Below are positions 5,791 to 6,156 of a stretch of DNA of 6,156 bases, one piece after another. The first letter of the stretch is position 1; each line of letters opens with the position of its first letter. The position numbers were made by a program, and so were the translations under genes. A model generated the notes under the pieces. That model saw only the letters and a list, made by a program, of their open reading frames with translations, searched no databases and was not told where the DNA came from. Origin of the DNA: Gammaproteobacteria bacterium. GTDB taxonomy: Bacteria > Pseudomonadota > Gammaproteobacteria > Chromatiales > Chromatiaceae. The stretch covers positions 1 through 6,156 of the forward strand of contig JAUXDV010000123.1 in the NCBI GenBank assembly GCA_030620735.1, read 5' to 3'.

Positions 5791-6156
5791 TCATTCCTGT
5801 CGTCGTGACATCCATAGAGTCGTGATGAGCGTCAGCAGAAGCAGCGCTGCTCCGCCGTTGTGCGCTACCGCCACAGGCAGCGGCAGATGCCCCAGCACAT
5901 TGGCGATGCCCAGGCTGATCTGCAGCAGCAGCACTCCGAGCAACAGCGCTCCTAATGTGCGCAAACTGCCTGATTCACCACGCAGCAGGCGCATCGCCAG
6001 CACCGCGACAATCACCAGAGTGATCAGTGCACCGATACGATGCGTCATGTGAATGGCGGTTCTCGCATCGATCTCGAGTACGCCGAACTCGTAATTCACA
6101 CCCAGCCCCCGCCAGATGACAAAGGCCTCCCTGAAATCCATCGCGGGCCACCACTG
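5791..6156 (-). CDS. ctaA: Heme A synthase, COX15/CtaA family, C-terminal part (cut by window edge)
   Basis: These are the last 121 residues of a membrane heme A synthase; the frame is open to the window end, so the true start lies right of 6156. The first visible residues, QWWPAMDFREAF, match the conserved segment of proteobacterial COX15 that precedes the C-terminal four-helix half. HMTHRIGA at 36-43 of the fragment and VAHNGGAALLLL at 97-108 hold the histidines (H39 and H99 of the fragment) expected to ligate heme in this half. Helices lie at about 41-57, 66-86 and 94-116. The enzyme oxidises the C8 methyl of heme O to give heme A for aa3-type oxidases. An ATG at 6141 is an internal methionine, not a start, since the conserved QWWP precedes it. 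Gene family is clear; whether the N-terminal half is normal cannot be seen. Confidence 0.9.
   Translation of the reverse strand, partial: QWWPAMDFREAFVIWRGLGVNYEFGVLEIDARTAIHMTHRIGALITLVIVAVLAMRLLRGESGSLRTLGALLLGVLLLQISLGIANVLGHLPLPVAVAHNGGAALLLLTLITTLWMSRRQE

Noticed and set aside
5241..5825. 194-codon plus-strand open frame
   Set aside because: It is antisense to SCO, Arg/Gln-rich with no domain, and crosses the SCO-ctaA junction; treated as a shadow.

Overview
Every gene in this window is read from the minus strand, so the biological order runs from position 6156 down to 1. The window looks like a gamma-proteobacterial (or closely related Gram-negative) chromosome of moderate to slightly high G+C. 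The reasons are a heme A synthase/SCO pair for an aa3-type cytochrome c oxidase, followed by genes closely resembling the enterobacterial arn set, which adds 4-amino-4-deoxy-L-arabinose (L-Ara4N) to lipid A. I cannot name the species.

Right part (about 4331-6156), respiratory assembly: the C-terminal part of a COX15/CtaA heme A synthase (cut by the window edge), a complete SCO1/SenC copper chaperone, and a six-helix DUF2189-type inner-membrane protein of unknown function. Gaps between these genes are only 7 nt and 1 nt.

Left part (1-4322), lipid-linked aminosugar pathway: an ArnT-like GT39 transferase, a four-helix EamA/ArnE-like carrier, an ArnB-like PLP aminotransferase, an ArnC-like polyprenyl-phosphate glycosyltransferase, and the first 55 codons of an ArnA-like formyltransferase. 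In the E. coli scheme, ArnA makes and formylates the sugar nucleotide, ArnB aminates it, ArnC moves it onto undecaprenyl phosphate, ArnD deformylates it, ArnE/F flip it and ArnT transfers it to lipid A. Here five of these roles are visible. ArnD and the rest of ArnA would lie left of position 1 or elsewhere.

The whole window is gene-packed. The largest intergenic gap is 8 nt, and the last four junctions are 4-nt stop/start overlaps (three ATGA, one TTGA). No promoter, terminator, RNA gene, repeat, mobile element or CRISPR could be supported, and no stretch is left for one except inside genes. The layout suggests one long transcript joining oxidase assembly to envelope modification. That join is the most notable thing here. 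I did not find a clearly new biological system.
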